Assembly: GCA_040905505.1 (NCBI GenBank)
Contig: JBBDRL010000084.1
Location: forward strand, 32,074 to 96,073
Direction: 5' to 3'
Length of the DNA stretch: 64,000 bases
Origin: WHSP01 sp040905505
GTDB taxonomy: Bacteria > Gemmatimonadota > Gemmatimonadetes > Longimicrobiales > Longimicrobiaceae
Of the stretch, positions 32,786 to 41,419 are shown one piece after another. The notes below the pieces were generated by a model. The model was not told the origin of the DNA, did no database searches, and saw only the letters and a program-made list of their open reading frames with translations. Within the stretch, counting starts at the first letter, position 1; the number at the start of each line of letters is the position of its first letter. The position numbers and the translations under genes are program-made.

Positions 32786-35665
32786 ATGCTTCCAGTGATC
32801 GATATGGGGCGGAACGGGCACTCCGTCCGGCTCGAGCGCGCGCTCAACGAGGCCGTGGCCGGCGAGGTCCGCTTCGACGACAAGTCCCGGCTCCTCTACA
32901 GCACCGACGCATCGCTCTATCAGATCCTGCCGCTCGGCGTCGTGCTCCCGCGCGACGAGTCCGACGTGGAGGCGACCATGCGGATCGCCGCCGAGCAAGG
33001 TGTGCCGGTGCTGCCGCGCGGCGGGGGAACGGCGCTCGCCGGTCAGACCGTGGCGGCCGCGGTAATCATCGACTTCTCGAAGTACATGAACCGCGTGCTC
33101 GAGATCGATCCGGACGCCCGGCGCGCTACGGTCCAGCCTGGACTCCGCCTGGATCGCCTCAACCGCGCCTGCGCTCCGCACGGCCTCCAGTTCGGCCCCG
33201 ACCCGGCGACCATCCGGCAGTGCGCGCTCGGCGGCATGATCGGCAACAACTCGTGCGGCGCGCGGTCCCTGGTCTACGGCAAGACCGGGGATCACGTCCA
33301 TTCGCTCCGGTGCTTTCTGCCCGATGCAACCTGCGTCGACCTCGGATCGGTGGGTCGGGACGCTATCCCGAGCCTCCCCGGACGAGAAGGCGAGCTCGCC
33401 CGGGAGGTGATGCGGATCCTGGAGCCCGAGAAGGATCGGATCCTCTCACGCTACCCCAAGGTTCCGCGGCGCGTCTCCGGCTACAATTTCGATTCTCTGC
33501 TCGAGGACGACGATCTGAACCTGGCCAAGCTGATCGTCGGCAGCGAGGGCACGCTCGCGACGGTCGTGGAGGCCGAGCTGGGACTGGTCCCGGTACCGCA
33601 CGCGCGGAGCCTCGTGCTCCTCTCCTTCCGCGATCGATGGACCTCGATGGACGCCATTCCGGCGATCCTGTCTGAGCCGGGCCTCTCCGCGCTCGAAATC
33701 GTCGATTCGCGCGTCCTTCAGGGGGCGCGGGAGCTCTTCGAGTTTCGGTCGGCCGCATCCTTCGTCGAGCCGGACGCACTGGGGGTTCTGTTCTGCGAAT
33801 TCTCCGGCGAGACGCCCGAGCAGGTGGCGGAGCTCGCGCATGATTTCGCCCGACGCGCTCGGTCACTCCCGGGCAACCCCACACCCGGGGTCCATCTCGA
33901 GCCGCGAGATCAGACCGCCGCCTGGTCGCTCCGGCAGGTCGCCACCGGACTTCTCTACCGGACGACACCATCGCGGGACATCAAGCCGCAGGAGTTCGTC
34001 GAGGACACCGGGATCGCGCCGGAGAAGCTCGGCGCCTATACCCGGCGCTTCGAGGAGATCGTACACCGACACGGCACGACTCTCGGCTTCTTCGGCCACG
34101 CGGGGCAGGGCTGCCTCCACATTCGCGTCGATCTCAATTTAAAGAAGGGCGATGACGTCCGCCGCATGCAGGCGATCGCCGGCGACATCGCGGAGCTCGT
34201 CGTCGAGTTCGGAGGTTCCTTGTCCGGTGAGCATGGCGACGGGCTCTCGCGGAGCGAGTTCCTGCCATTGATGTTCGGCCCTGAGATCATGGACCTGCAC
34301 CGTCAGGTGAAGCATGTCTTCGATCCGGAGAATCGGGCGAACCCCGGCAAGCTGGTCGAAGGCCCGCCCATGTCGGAAAATCTGCGCTTCGGCGAAGCCT
34401 ACCGGGCCACACCGCCGCGTGAGACCTTCTTCGACTACTCGGAGGACGGGGGCTGGGACAAGGCCGTCGAGAAGTGCAATGGGATGGCGGTCTGCCGCAA
34501 GCTGGACGCGGGTACGATGTGCCCGTCCTTCATGGTGACGATGGAGGAGGAGCATTCCACGCGCGGGCGGGCGAACAGCCTGCGCGAGGCGATGCGCGGC
34601 AATCTACCGGGAATGGAGAGTGAGCAGGTGCTCGAGGCGCTCGACCTCTGCCTGGAATGTAAGGCATGCAAGACCGAATGCCCGGTGGGCGTCGACATGG
34701 CGCGCTACAAGTCCGAGTTCCTCGCCCAGCACTATCGGGCCACGGGCCGGACGCCGCTGTCTGCGCTGTTCTTCGGACGAATCCACCAGCTGGCTCGCCT
34801 CGGCTCGATCACCCCGCGTCTCGCCAACCTGGGTAACCGGGTGATGGGCCCGCTGCTCAAGAAAGCCTCGCACGTCGATGCCCGCAGGAGCCTGCCCCGC
34901 CTGGCCAATCGGACATTTCGATCCGCGTGGCGGCGCAGCGACCGCTCAGGTCCGGTCAATCGGCCGCGCGTCATTCTACTCGACGACACGTTCCACAACT
35001 ATTTCGATCCAGAGCCCCTATCGGCCGCCGCACTGGTGCTCGAACGCGCCGGGTTCGACGTGCTCCTGCCGTCGCGCCAGGTCTGCTGCGGAAGACCGCT
35101 GATCTCCAAGGGCCTCCTCGAGGAGTCCCGAGCTTACCACCAGACGCTGCTGGACGTGCTCGGCCCTCTGGTCGCCGAGGAGATTCCGGTGATCGGTCTG
35201 GAACCGAGCTGCATTCTCACCTTCCGCGACGAGCTCCCTGACCTCGTCTCCGATTCGCGTGCACAAACGCTCGCCGCCAACAGCTTTACGCTGGAAGAGT
35301 TTCTTGCGAGGCACACCGACTTCCGGCCGGGTCGGCTGAACCGCCGGGCTATCGTACACGGACACTGTCACCAGAAGGCCCTGGTGGGGATGGAACCGAC
35401 ACGAGAGCTGCTGCAGCGCGTCGAGGGGCTCGACTTCACGATTCTCGACTCGGGCTGCTGCGGGATGGCGGGCTCCTTCGGCTACGAGGAAGGCCATTAC
35501 GACGTCTCGAAGGCGGCCGGCGAACGCGTCCTCTTCCCGGCGGTCCGCGATGCCGAGGACGACCTGGTGGTCGCCCCGGGCTTCTCCTGCCGAACTCAGA
35601 TCAAGGACTTCTGCGACGGGCGACGCGCTCTTCACACGGCCGAACTGCTCGCGCTCGCCGAATGA
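32786..35665 (+). CDS. FAD-linked oxidase with C-terminal Fe-S domains (D-lactate/2-hydroxyacid dehydrogenase type)
   Basis: A 959-residue fusion. Residues 1-500: GlcD/VAO-type FAD domain with PRGGGTALAGQTV and GGMIGNNSCGARSLVYGKTGDHV. Then a ferredoxin domain: a first cysteine set (CNGMAVCRKLDAGTMCP) and a complete CLECKACKTECPVG. The C-terminal GlpC/HdrD-like part has two CCG units (QVCCGRPL and SGCCGMAGSFGYE). Such enzymes oxidise D-lactate, glycolate or D-2-hydroxyglutarate and pass electrons to quinone or a carrier; the substrate is not decided by the sequence. A later ATG at 32804 is possible. The next gene overlaps by 4 bp. Confidence 0.92.
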   Translation: MLPVIDMGRNGHSVRLERALNEAVAGEVRFDDKSRLLYSTDASLYQILPLGVVLPRDESDVEATMRIAAEQGVPVLPRGGGTALAGQTVAAAVIIDFSKYMNRVLEIDPDARRATVQPGLRLDRLNRACAPHGLQFGPDPATIRQCALGGMIGNNSCGARSLVYGKTGDHVHSLRCFLPDATCVDLGSVGRDAIPSLPGREGELAREVMRILEPEKDRILSRYPKVPRRVSGYNFDSLLEDDDLNLAKLIVGSEGTLATVVEAELGLVPVPHARSLVLLSFRDRWTSMDAIPAILSEPGLSALEIVDSRVLQGARELFEFRSAASFVEPDALGVLFCEFSGETPEQVAELAHDFARRARSLPGNPTPGVHLEPRDQTAAWSLRQVATGLLYRTTPSRDIKPQEFVEDTGIAPEKLGAYTRRFEEIVHRHGTTLGFFGHAGQGCLHIRVDLNLKKGDDVRRMQAIAGDIAELVVEFGGSLSGEHGDGLSRSEFLPLMFGPEIMDLHRQVKHVFDPENRANPGKLVEGPPMSENLRFGEAYRATPPRETFFDYSEDGGWDKAVEKCNGMAVCRKLDAGTMCPSFMVTMEEEHSTRGRANSLREAMRGNLPGMESEQVLEALDLCLECKACKTECPVGVDMARYKSEFLAQHYRATGRTPLSALFFGRIHQLARLGSITPRLANLGNRVMGPLLKKASHVDARRSLPRLANRTFRSAWRRSDRSGPVNRPRVILLDDTFHNYFDPEPLSAAALVLERAGFDVLLPSRQVCCGRPLISKGLLEESRAYHQTLLDVLGPLVAEEIPVIGLEPSCILTFRDELPDLVSDSRAQTLAANSFTLEEFLARHTDFRPGRLNRRAIVHGHCHQKALVGMEPTRELLQRVEGLDFTILDSGCCGMAGSFGYEEGHYDVSKAAGERVLFPAVRDAEDDLVVAPGFSCRTQIKDFCDGRRALHTAELLALAE

Positions 35666-36507
35666 ACGGTCCGCCGCGGCCGCGCCTAAGCGTTCTGATC
35701 ATCACGCTCAACGAGGAGCGGATGCTCGAGCGCGTATTGCGGAGCGTCCAGTGGGCGGACGAGATCGTCGTCGTCGACAGCGGCAGTACGGACCGGACCC
35801 CGGAGATCGCGCGCCGGTACACCGAGCATTTTCACGTGCGGCCGTACGAAGGTCATGGTCTGCAGCGAGCGCGGACCCTGGAACTATCCAGAGGGGAGTG
35901 GCTTCTCTACGTCGACGCCGACGAGGTGGTGACGGAGTCGCTGCGGGACTCGATTCTGAGCGCTGTGGCCGACCCGGCGGAGGCCGTCGCCTTCCGGATG
36001 CAGCTTCACACCTGGTTCTTCGGTCGGTGGATCGGCCGCCGGGGCTGGCGCAAGGAGTGGAAGGTGAGGCTCTTCCATCGGGAACACGGCAGATTCGATC
36101 CGCGGCCGATTCATGAGGGCGTCCTCGTCGACGGGCGGGTCGATACGCTGAAGGGCGCGCTCCTGCACTATCCGTATCGAGACATCGGGCACCTCGCGGA
36201 GAAAGCGAACCGCTACTCGACCGCGATGGCGGACGCCCGGGCAGCCAGCGGTCGCGGCAGCTCGGCGGCGATGGCAGTCCTACGCGGGGCTGGCCGCTTC
36301 ATCCGCGACTATTTATTCGGTGGCGACTTCCTCTATGGCGCACCCGGCCTCATCCGCTCGACAGCTAACGGATACTACACCTTTCTGAAGTACGCGAAGC
36401 TCTGGGAGCGCTCGCGAAACCGTGAGGGTCCGCCGCATCCGGATCAGACTGGCGCCACCACGAGGACCGCCGAACGCGTCCATCACCCGCCCTTCCGGCG
36501 ATCGTGA
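35662..36507 (+). CDS. GT2 family glycosyltransferase (LPS-core/WaaE-like)
   Basis: A 281-residue GT-A enzyme: LSVLIITLNEERMLERVLRS, VVVDSGSTDRT, metal-binding YVDADEVV, then the WRKEWKVRLFHRE segment typical of the LPS core beta-glucosyltransferase WaaE/KdtX group. Starts inside the stop of the FAD/Fe-S gene (ATGA) although the functions seem unrelated. The C-terminal 25 residues are low-complexity and polar. The FkbM methyltransferase follows by 13 bp, so they may act together on a surface glycan. Confidence 0.88.
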   Translation: MNGPPRPRLSVLIITLNEERMLERVLRSVQWADEIVVVDSGSTDRTPEIARRYTEHFHVRPYEGHGLQRARTLELSRGEWLLYVDADEVVTESLRDSILSAVADPAEAVAFRMQLHTWFFGRWIGRRGWRKEWKVRLFHREHGRFDPRPIHEGVLVDGRVDTLKGALLHYPYRDIGHLAEKANRYSTAMADARAASGRGSSAAMAVLRGAGRFIRDYLFGGDFLYGAPGLIRSTANGYYTFLKYAKLWERSRNREGPPHPDQTGATTRTAERVHHPPFRRS

Positions 36508-36520
36508 TTCGAGGAGAGCC

Positions 36521-37231
36521 GTGCGCAGGCTGAAGCATGCACTGAAGTGGCTGCTTACACCCCTGAGCGTGCGCATCCGGGGCGGACCGCTCGCGGGGTA
36601 CCGCTGGTCCGCCGCCACTGGTTCCAGGTTTGTCACCGGCACCTACGAGCCCTCCAAGACGCGGGCCTATCTGGACCACCTCCGACCCGGCGAGACGGTC
36701 GTGGACGTCGGGGCTCACGTCGGCTACTACGCGATTCTGGCGGCCAAATTGGTGGGGCCGGAGGGGCGGGTAGTGGCGTTCGAGCCTCGCCCGCTCAACC
36801 TGCGTTTCCTTCGTCTGCATCTGCGGCTCAACGGCGTCGCGAACGTTGAGCTCCATGAAGCCGGCGTCGCGGCGAGTTCGGGCCGCAGCGCCTTCGATAC
36901 GCGGACCGGGACCGGGACCGGCAGACTCGCGGCGGACGGCGATCTCGACGTTCGCACCATTTCCCTCGATGAGCTCTATCAGGGAGGCGAGCTCGTCAGG
37001 GTGGACTTCCTGAAGATCGATGTCGAGGGTGGCGAGATGGAGGTGCTCCGCGGCGCGCATACGCTGATTCGGGAGACGATGCCCTCCATCCTGGTGGCCA
37101 CCCACGGCGACGACCTTCACAGGGCCGTGACCGAACTACTCGATGAGCTGGGGTACTCCCAGCGCGTCCTCGACGCCCAGGGCCGTAGCGGCGACACCGA
37201 GATCCTGGCCATTCCTCCGAGCAGGCTCTAG
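36521..37231 (+). CDS. FkbM family SAM-dependent methyltransferase
   Basis: A 236-residue methyltransferase: SAM-binding VVDVGAHVGYYAILAAKLVG, FEPRPLNLRFL, and LKIDVEGGEMEVLRGA at the C-terminal end of the fold, all typical of FkbM O-methyltransferases, often acting on sugars in surface glycans. The start is a GTG after GAGGAG; the frame reaches upstream into the glycosyltransferase gene by chance. It follows the GT2 gene. Confidence 0.9.
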   Translation: MRRLKHALKWLLTPLSVRIRGGPLAGYRWSAATGSRFVTGTYEPSKTRAYLDHLRPGETVVDVGAHVGYYAILAAKLVGPEGRVVAFEPRPLNLRFLRLHLRLNGVANVELHEAGVAASSGRSAFDTRTGTGTGRLAADGDLDVRTISLDELYQGGELVRVDFLKIDVEGGEMEVLRGAHTLIRETMPSILVATHGDDLHRAVTELLDELGYSQRVLDAQGRSGDTEILAIPPSRL

Positions 37232-37264
37232 CTTCCTCTACCCTTTCAACCTCGGATCGGCCTC

Positions 37265-38752
37265 ATGATGAAGACCGCTCGCAGATGGCTCGCTGCCCCC
37301 CTGCTCCTCGGGTCACTCGGCGCGTGCGCTCCCGCGCTCGGCGGGGCGGGGCCCGGTGCACTGACGCCTCTGGGCTCGGAGATCGACTCCATCTTCGACG
37401 ACCCGGAATTCGCCCACGCGCACTGGGGTGTGCTCTTCCGATCGCTCGAGACGGGCGAGACGATATATTCCCGCAACGCCGAGCGGCTTTTTCTCCCCGC
37501 CTCCAACATGAAGTTGATCACGGGTGCTGCTGGCCTCGAAACGCTCGGTCCCGAGTACCGCTACCGCACCACGATCTCGATGGGCGGCCCGATCGCGGAC
37601 GGCGCCGTGGACGGACCCCTCATCGTAACCGGTACGGGAGACCCGACGTTCAGCGGCCGGTTCCTAGAGGACCCGCGCGAGATATTCCGCGCCTGGGCGG
37701 ACAGCCTCCGGGCACAGGGTGTCACGCGCATCGCGGGTGGTGTGATCGGCGTGGACACCGCCTTCTCGGATCCGACGCTCGGACAAGGCTGGATGTGGGA
37801 TGACCTCGCCGGCAGCTCCTCTGCCGAGTTCGGTGCGCTCCAATTCAATCATGGGATCGTCAGGCTGGAGATCTTCCCGAGTCAGACCGTTCTCCAACCA
37901 GCCGTGGTGGTCCTCGACCCCCCGACGCAGTTCGTCCGGATCATCAACGACACGCGCACCATGCCCGCCGGCAGCGAGACCAACCTGCGGGTAACACGGG
38001 ACGACGCCGGTTCGGCGATCATCATCCGAGGCGAGATCGCCGCGGACGACGACGGCTTCGGCCGCACGGTCGCCATTCGGAATCCCGCGCTGTACCTCGC
38101 CTCGATCGTGCGGGAAACGCTTCGCGAGAGCGGTATCTCCGTCGAAGGACCGGCGATCCACTACCCGGCAGTCGGAATCGACGCACCGATGATTCGAGAG
38201 GCAGTGCCCCTCTTTTACCACTACTCACCGCCACTTCGGGAGATTCTGGCAGGTATGATGAAGCCGAGTCAGAACCAGATCGCGGAAACGCTGCTGCGGA
38301 CGGTAGGGCGCGAGGCGAGGGGTGATGGCTCGGCGAGTGCCGCGCGCGAAGTGATCGACAGCCTCTTCGTAGCGTGGGAGTTCGAGCATACCCGCGCCCG
38401 CATCGCCGATGGCTCGGGCCTCTCTCGCTACGACCACCTCTCGCCCGCCCTGCTGGTCGAGCTACTGGAGCGTATGGACCGCAGTACCCTCCGTGAAGAC
38501 TGGATCGCCTCGCTCCCCATCGCTGGGAGGGACGGGACGCTCGAGTCGCGCATGGAGGAGCCTCCGCTCGTCGAACAGGTCCGCGCAAAGACCGGAACGT
38601 TGAGCGGGGTCCGGGCTCTTTCGGGCTACCTCACCACCCAGAGCGGCGAGCGCATCGCCTTCTCGACCATGGTGAACGGCAGTCTTCTCGGATCCTCAGC
38701 GGCCGACCGGGTGGTCGAAGCGGCGCTGGAGCGGATCGCGGTGAGCCGGTAG
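37265..38752 (+). CDS. dacB: D-alanyl-D-alanine carboxypeptidase/endopeptidase, S13 (PBP4), lipoprotein
   Basis: A 495-residue class C penicillin-binding protein that trims peptidoglycan cross-links. Lipobox GAC (C21) suggests a lipid anchor rather than a free periplasmic form. Catalytic S80-N-M-K83 (PASNMKL), second motif region SGLSRYD, and KTG in AKTGTLSG. The second motif has D where Asn is often seen, which I note without judging its effect. ATG at 37265 or 37268. Confidence 0.93.
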   Translation: MMKTARRWLAAPLLLGSLGACAPALGGAGPGALTPLGSEIDSIFDDPEFAHAHWGVLFRSLETGETIYSRNAERLFLPASNMKLITGAAGLETLGPEYRYRTTISMGGPIADGAVDGPLIVTGTGDPTFSGRFLEDPREIFRAWADSLRAQGVTRIAGGVIGVDTAFSDPTLGQGWMWDDLAGSSSAEFGALQFNHGIVRLEIFPSQTVLQPAVVVLDPPTQFVRIINDTRTMPAGSETNLRVTRDDAGSAIIIRGEIAADDDGFGRTVAIRNPALYLASIVRETLRESGISVEGPAIHYPAVGIDAPMIREAVPLFYHYSPPLREILAGMMKPSQNQIAETLLRTVGREARGDGSASAAREVIDSLFVAWEFEHTRARIADGSGLSRYDHLSPALLVELLERMDRSTLREDWIASLPIAGRDGTLESRMEEPPLVEQVRAKTGTLSGVRALSGYLTTQSGERIAFSTMVNGSLLGSSAADRVVEAALERIAVSR

Positions 38753-38807
38753 GCCTCGTCCCGAGCGGAGGACGACGGCGGAGGCTCGAGGGGACGGCGG
38801 AATCCTT

Positions 38808-39332
38808 CTATTCTCCGTCCAGCTCCCGGCGTCGGATGCCCAGCTTCCCCCCCGCCTGGCGATCGGCGCGCAGAGACGGATTAGCCGCCAGTATTTCCAG
38901 TTCGTCCGCCTCGATGTCGGTTAGCCGCTGCATCTTCCCGTTGAGGCGACCGAGCAGGATGCGAGCTGCTCTCAGATCGTGGTTGCTCTCGATCAGCATG
39001 AGGGCGATGTCGCCAGCTCCCCAGAGGAAGGCCGCGAATACCACCAGACGGGTCGCTTCGACCAGCAACGTCGGGATGGCTTCACTGCCTAGCTGCACGA
39101 TTCCGATCACGACCTCGCCGATCAGCAGCAGGATCAGGAAAACGCTCAGCACCTTGAAGAGCCTCGCGATGTAGCGCAGTCCCTCGTGCGGCTCGAGATC
39201 CTCGTCCCTGACGGTCGCGAACGTAGGCGGCTCCGCCCTCCGCTCCGTTTCCCGGCGATCGATCCCGACCGCGCTGTCGGCGTCCCCGGCACCAGGCTCG
39301 GGGTTGCCGTCGTACTCAGTCTTGTCCGCCAT
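38808..39332 (-). CDS. Hypothetical membrane protein, two helices
   Basis: 174 residues: polar N-terminus (MADKTEYDGNPEPGAGDADS), two helices (LFKVLSVFLILLLIGEVVIG and LLVEATRLVVFAAFLWGAGD), and a soluble tail with LLGRLNGKMQRLTDIEADELEIL. RBS GGGAGCGAGA before the ATG. No family recognised. Downstream of the M15 peptidase gene on the same strand and 32 bp from it, so probably co-transcribed. Confidence 0.75.
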   Translation of the reverse strand: MADKTEYDGNPEPGAGDADSAVGIDRRETERRAEPPTFATVRDEDLEPHEGLRYIARLFKVLSVFLILLLIGEVVIGIVQLGSEAIPTLLVEATRLVVFAAFLWGAGDIALMLIESNHDLRAARILLGRLNGKMQRLTDIEADELEILAANPSLRADRQAGGKLGIRRRELDGE

Positions 39333-39364
39333 TCTCGCTCCCTGGGTCTGTGCGTGCCTGCGGT

Positions 39365-40498
39365 TCACCAGCGGGCCCGATTGCCCCGCGTGTCGATGTG
39401 TACCATCCCGCAGTGCGAGCCCGGAACCGGCGAATAGATGCCGATCCCGCCGATCAGATGCGGATAATCGCGCTCCACCTGCTCCGCCGCCTCGACGATG
39501 ACCCTCGCGTCCGCAACGGTGGCTCGCCCATCTCCGGTCAGGTCGTCCATGCAGGCATCCCCGTCATTGTCGATGGCGATATCCGCAGCATCGCCGTACA
39601 TGTGGCGCGACAACGCACCACGTCCCTGCGGATCCCCTCCAGCCCGGTTGTACCATGGCGTCCGAAAACCGCTGATGACGAACACGTTCTCGACGGGGTG
39701 ACCCCGCCGTTCGAGCTCCTGTAGCGTCAGCTCGAGCTTGTCGAGAAGCCGCGGCGACAGGACGACATACTTCGGCCAGACGCCCTCCTGCCCTTTGGTC
39801 AGGAAGTCCTTCAACTGGAAATGCGTCGACACGTACGTGTCCATATTTTCTGGTGTGACTTCCACGAATCCTCCCGGCGGCGCGTACGCCCCCTGCTCCC
39901 GCGGCCACTCACCAATCCGGTAATCGCCGATGCGCCCCTCTCGTAACGCCGTCGACGGAAGCAGCGTCACCACGCTCAGGCGGGGGACCTGCTGTACCGC
40001 GCCTCGAAGCTGCACCAGCAGATTCCAGATACCCGCGCGATCGGGCGGCTCGCCCTCCGGTGGCGATACAAGCACCGAATCGCCATCCTCACCCGCCCCC
40101 GCGTACGTCACCGCGACTTCGCCCGGAAGGGCGTCGGGCATCACCAGCGTGTCGCCCGGTTCCTGAAAGACGACCCGCAACTCCCCACTGGCACCACGGA
40201 CTTCCTCCCAGTCGATGAGTCGCTCCATCAACGCGTTCAGCGCGAACGTCGCGTCCGTCGGGGCACCCGAGGCCAGCGGCGACCCGCCCGCTCCGATCTG
40301 GCGGGTCACAGTCGGTGCGTCTCCGCGCTGTATCGCACTGTATGCCGTGTGAATCCAGCCGGCGGTGAAAACCAGAAGCAGCACCGCCAGCGACATGTCC
40401 AGCGCTCGCTGCTGGCGCTGCGTCAGTCCCGTACGCTCCCAGAAGGAGCGCGGCTCGTGCCAGACCGGGAACAGGTCGTCATTCGATACGTAAGCCAT
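39365..40498 (-). CDS. Membrane-anchored M15/DUF882-type peptidoglycan D,D-peptidase-like protein
   Basis: A 377-residue protein with one N-terminal membrane helix (LDMSLAVLLLVFTAGWIHTA), a long linker domain and a C-terminal zinc-peptidase domain: YVSTHFQLKDFLTKGQ (peptidoglycan-binding hallmark), SGFRTPWYN, and SRHMYGDAADIAID with the HxxxxxxD ligand pair; GMVHIDTRG supplies the last His. An insertion IDNDGDACMDDLTGDGRATVADARVI resembles a dockerin/EF-hand-like calcium loop and interrupts the domain. A hairpin abuts the start codon. A TTG at 40507 is a poorer start. Confidence 0.85.
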   Translation of the reverse strand: MAYVSNDDLFPVWHEPRSFWERTGLTQRQQRALDMSLAVLLLVFTAGWIHTAYSAIQRGDAPTVTRQIGAGGSPLASGAPTDATFALNALMERLIDWEEVRGASGELRVVFQEPGDTLVMPDALPGEVAVTYAGAGEDGDSVLVSPPEGEPPDRAGIWNLLVQLRGAVQQVPRLSVVTLLPSTALREGRIGDYRIGEWPREQGAYAPPGGFVEVTPENMDTYVSTHFQLKDFLTKGQEGVWPKYVVLSPRLLDKLELTLQELERRGHPVENVFVISGFRTPWYNRAGGDPQGRGALSRHMYGDAADIAIDNDGDACMDDLTGDGRATVADARVIVEAAEQVERDYPHLIGGIGIYSPVPGSHCGMVHIDTRGNRARW

Positions 40499-40531
40499 GA
40501 TCGGCAAAGCACTTCAATGATTGTGCCGATC
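40499..40531 (-). promoter_or_regulatory. Hairpin directly before the M15 peptidase start codon
   Basis: GATCGGCA (40499-40506) and TGCCGATC (40524-40531) form an 8-bp stem ending at the base next to the ATG. No Shine-Dalgarno is seen outside it, so it may affect translation. The rest of the 289-bp spacer (to 40787) holds no gene I trust. Confidence 0.35.
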
Positions 40532-40787
40532 GTGGTGCGGCCGCTCACGCCGCCGGCTCGCGAACCCGCGTGTTCGAAGCGTTGACGGAGCCCGAGCGCC
40601 TGGACCAGCGGTAAAAACGGCGAGGACTGAGTCGGAGCCGCTTGAGCGCGGGGCTTTCAGATGCGAGTGGCGCGTTCCGGTGGCTTCCGAACGCGACCAT
40701 GTACAGGAAGGGGTACGCCGTACTGAAGAAGCCGCGGCGGGGGACGTATCGACGGTCTGTCCGCGCGGCGGCCCGCGCGATCCGCTA

Positions 40788-41411
40788 TTAGCGCGGCAGG
40801 TCGTCGCCCGGTTGACGCATGGAGACCGGGGGTCCGAGGATCTCTCTCAGAATGATGGCCTTTCGCAGCTCCGTAGCGCCGGAGAGCTGCCCGAAGACAC
40901 TGGAGACCCCACGCTGCCCGTGTCGCACGTCGCCCGTGGCAAGCCGACGGGGAACCTCGACGCGAGGCCTGGTCGTGCGTGCCGCCGCCTCACGTGGGTC
41001 GAGAGGGGCCGCCGGGGCGCGCCGGATGTACCGGGCCTCCTCCACCTCTATTGGTGGTGGTGATGATGGCGCGGCCTCGGCCGGCAGAGGGCGTCGTTCC
41101 GGGGGCGCCTCAGGCGACCACGGCTTCGGCTGTTCCCAGGTCGGTGGCTCTTCGGCGGGCTCCGGGTCCCCCGTCACCTCGGCAGGCCAGGGCGCCCATC
41201 CCTCGGACCAGCTCGTGTCCGACTCCGCCTGCTGCCTCGGCGGAGCCGGGATGCTCGTGCTCGCCGGCTCCGGCACCTCTCGATATTCGATCTGATCGCC
41301 ATCCTCGCTCGGCAGGGGCGGCTGTTTGGAGCGGCGCGCCTGCTCGATCGCCTGCTGGACGAGCGGCAGGACGAAGAAGATGACGATCAGGACGATGGTG
41401 AACCAATCCAT
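40788..41411 (-). CDS. Hypothetical single-helix membrane protein, Pro-rich
   Basis: 207 residues: an N-terminal helix (WFTIVLIVIFFVLPLVQQAIEQA), about 120 residues of Pro/Glu-rich disordered linker, and a conserved-looking end (QLSGATELRKAIILREILGPPVSMR). The short ordered tail after a tether suggests a partner-binding peptide. It starts 8 bp after floA on the same strand, so it may belong to the membrane microdomain module. Confidence 0.75.
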   Translation of the reverse strand: MDWFTIVLIVIFFVLPLVQQAIEQARRSKQPPLPSEDGDQIEYREVPEPASTSIPAPPRQQAESDTSWSEGWAPWPAEVTGDPEPAEEPPTWEQPKPWSPEAPPERRPLPAEAAPSSPPPIEVEEARYIRRAPAAPLDPREAAARTTRPRVEVPRRLATGDVRHGQRGVSSVFGQLSGATELRKAIILREILGPPVSMRQPGDDLPR

Positions 41412-41419
41412 GGATCAGC

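Noticed and set aside
36422..36520. Longer N-terminus for the FkbM methyltransferase inside the glycosyltransferase gene
   Set aside because: The extension overlaps coding sequence in another frame, and a GTG with a GAGGAG site starts exactly before the domain.
40699..40791. A 30-codon Arg/Tyr-rich frame (MYRKGYAVLKKPRRG..., ending IRY) reminiscent of the tyrosine leader peptide
   Set aside because: No terminator or antiterminator follows, and the plus strand downstream is antisense to a gene; no RBS. Similarity is limited to composition.
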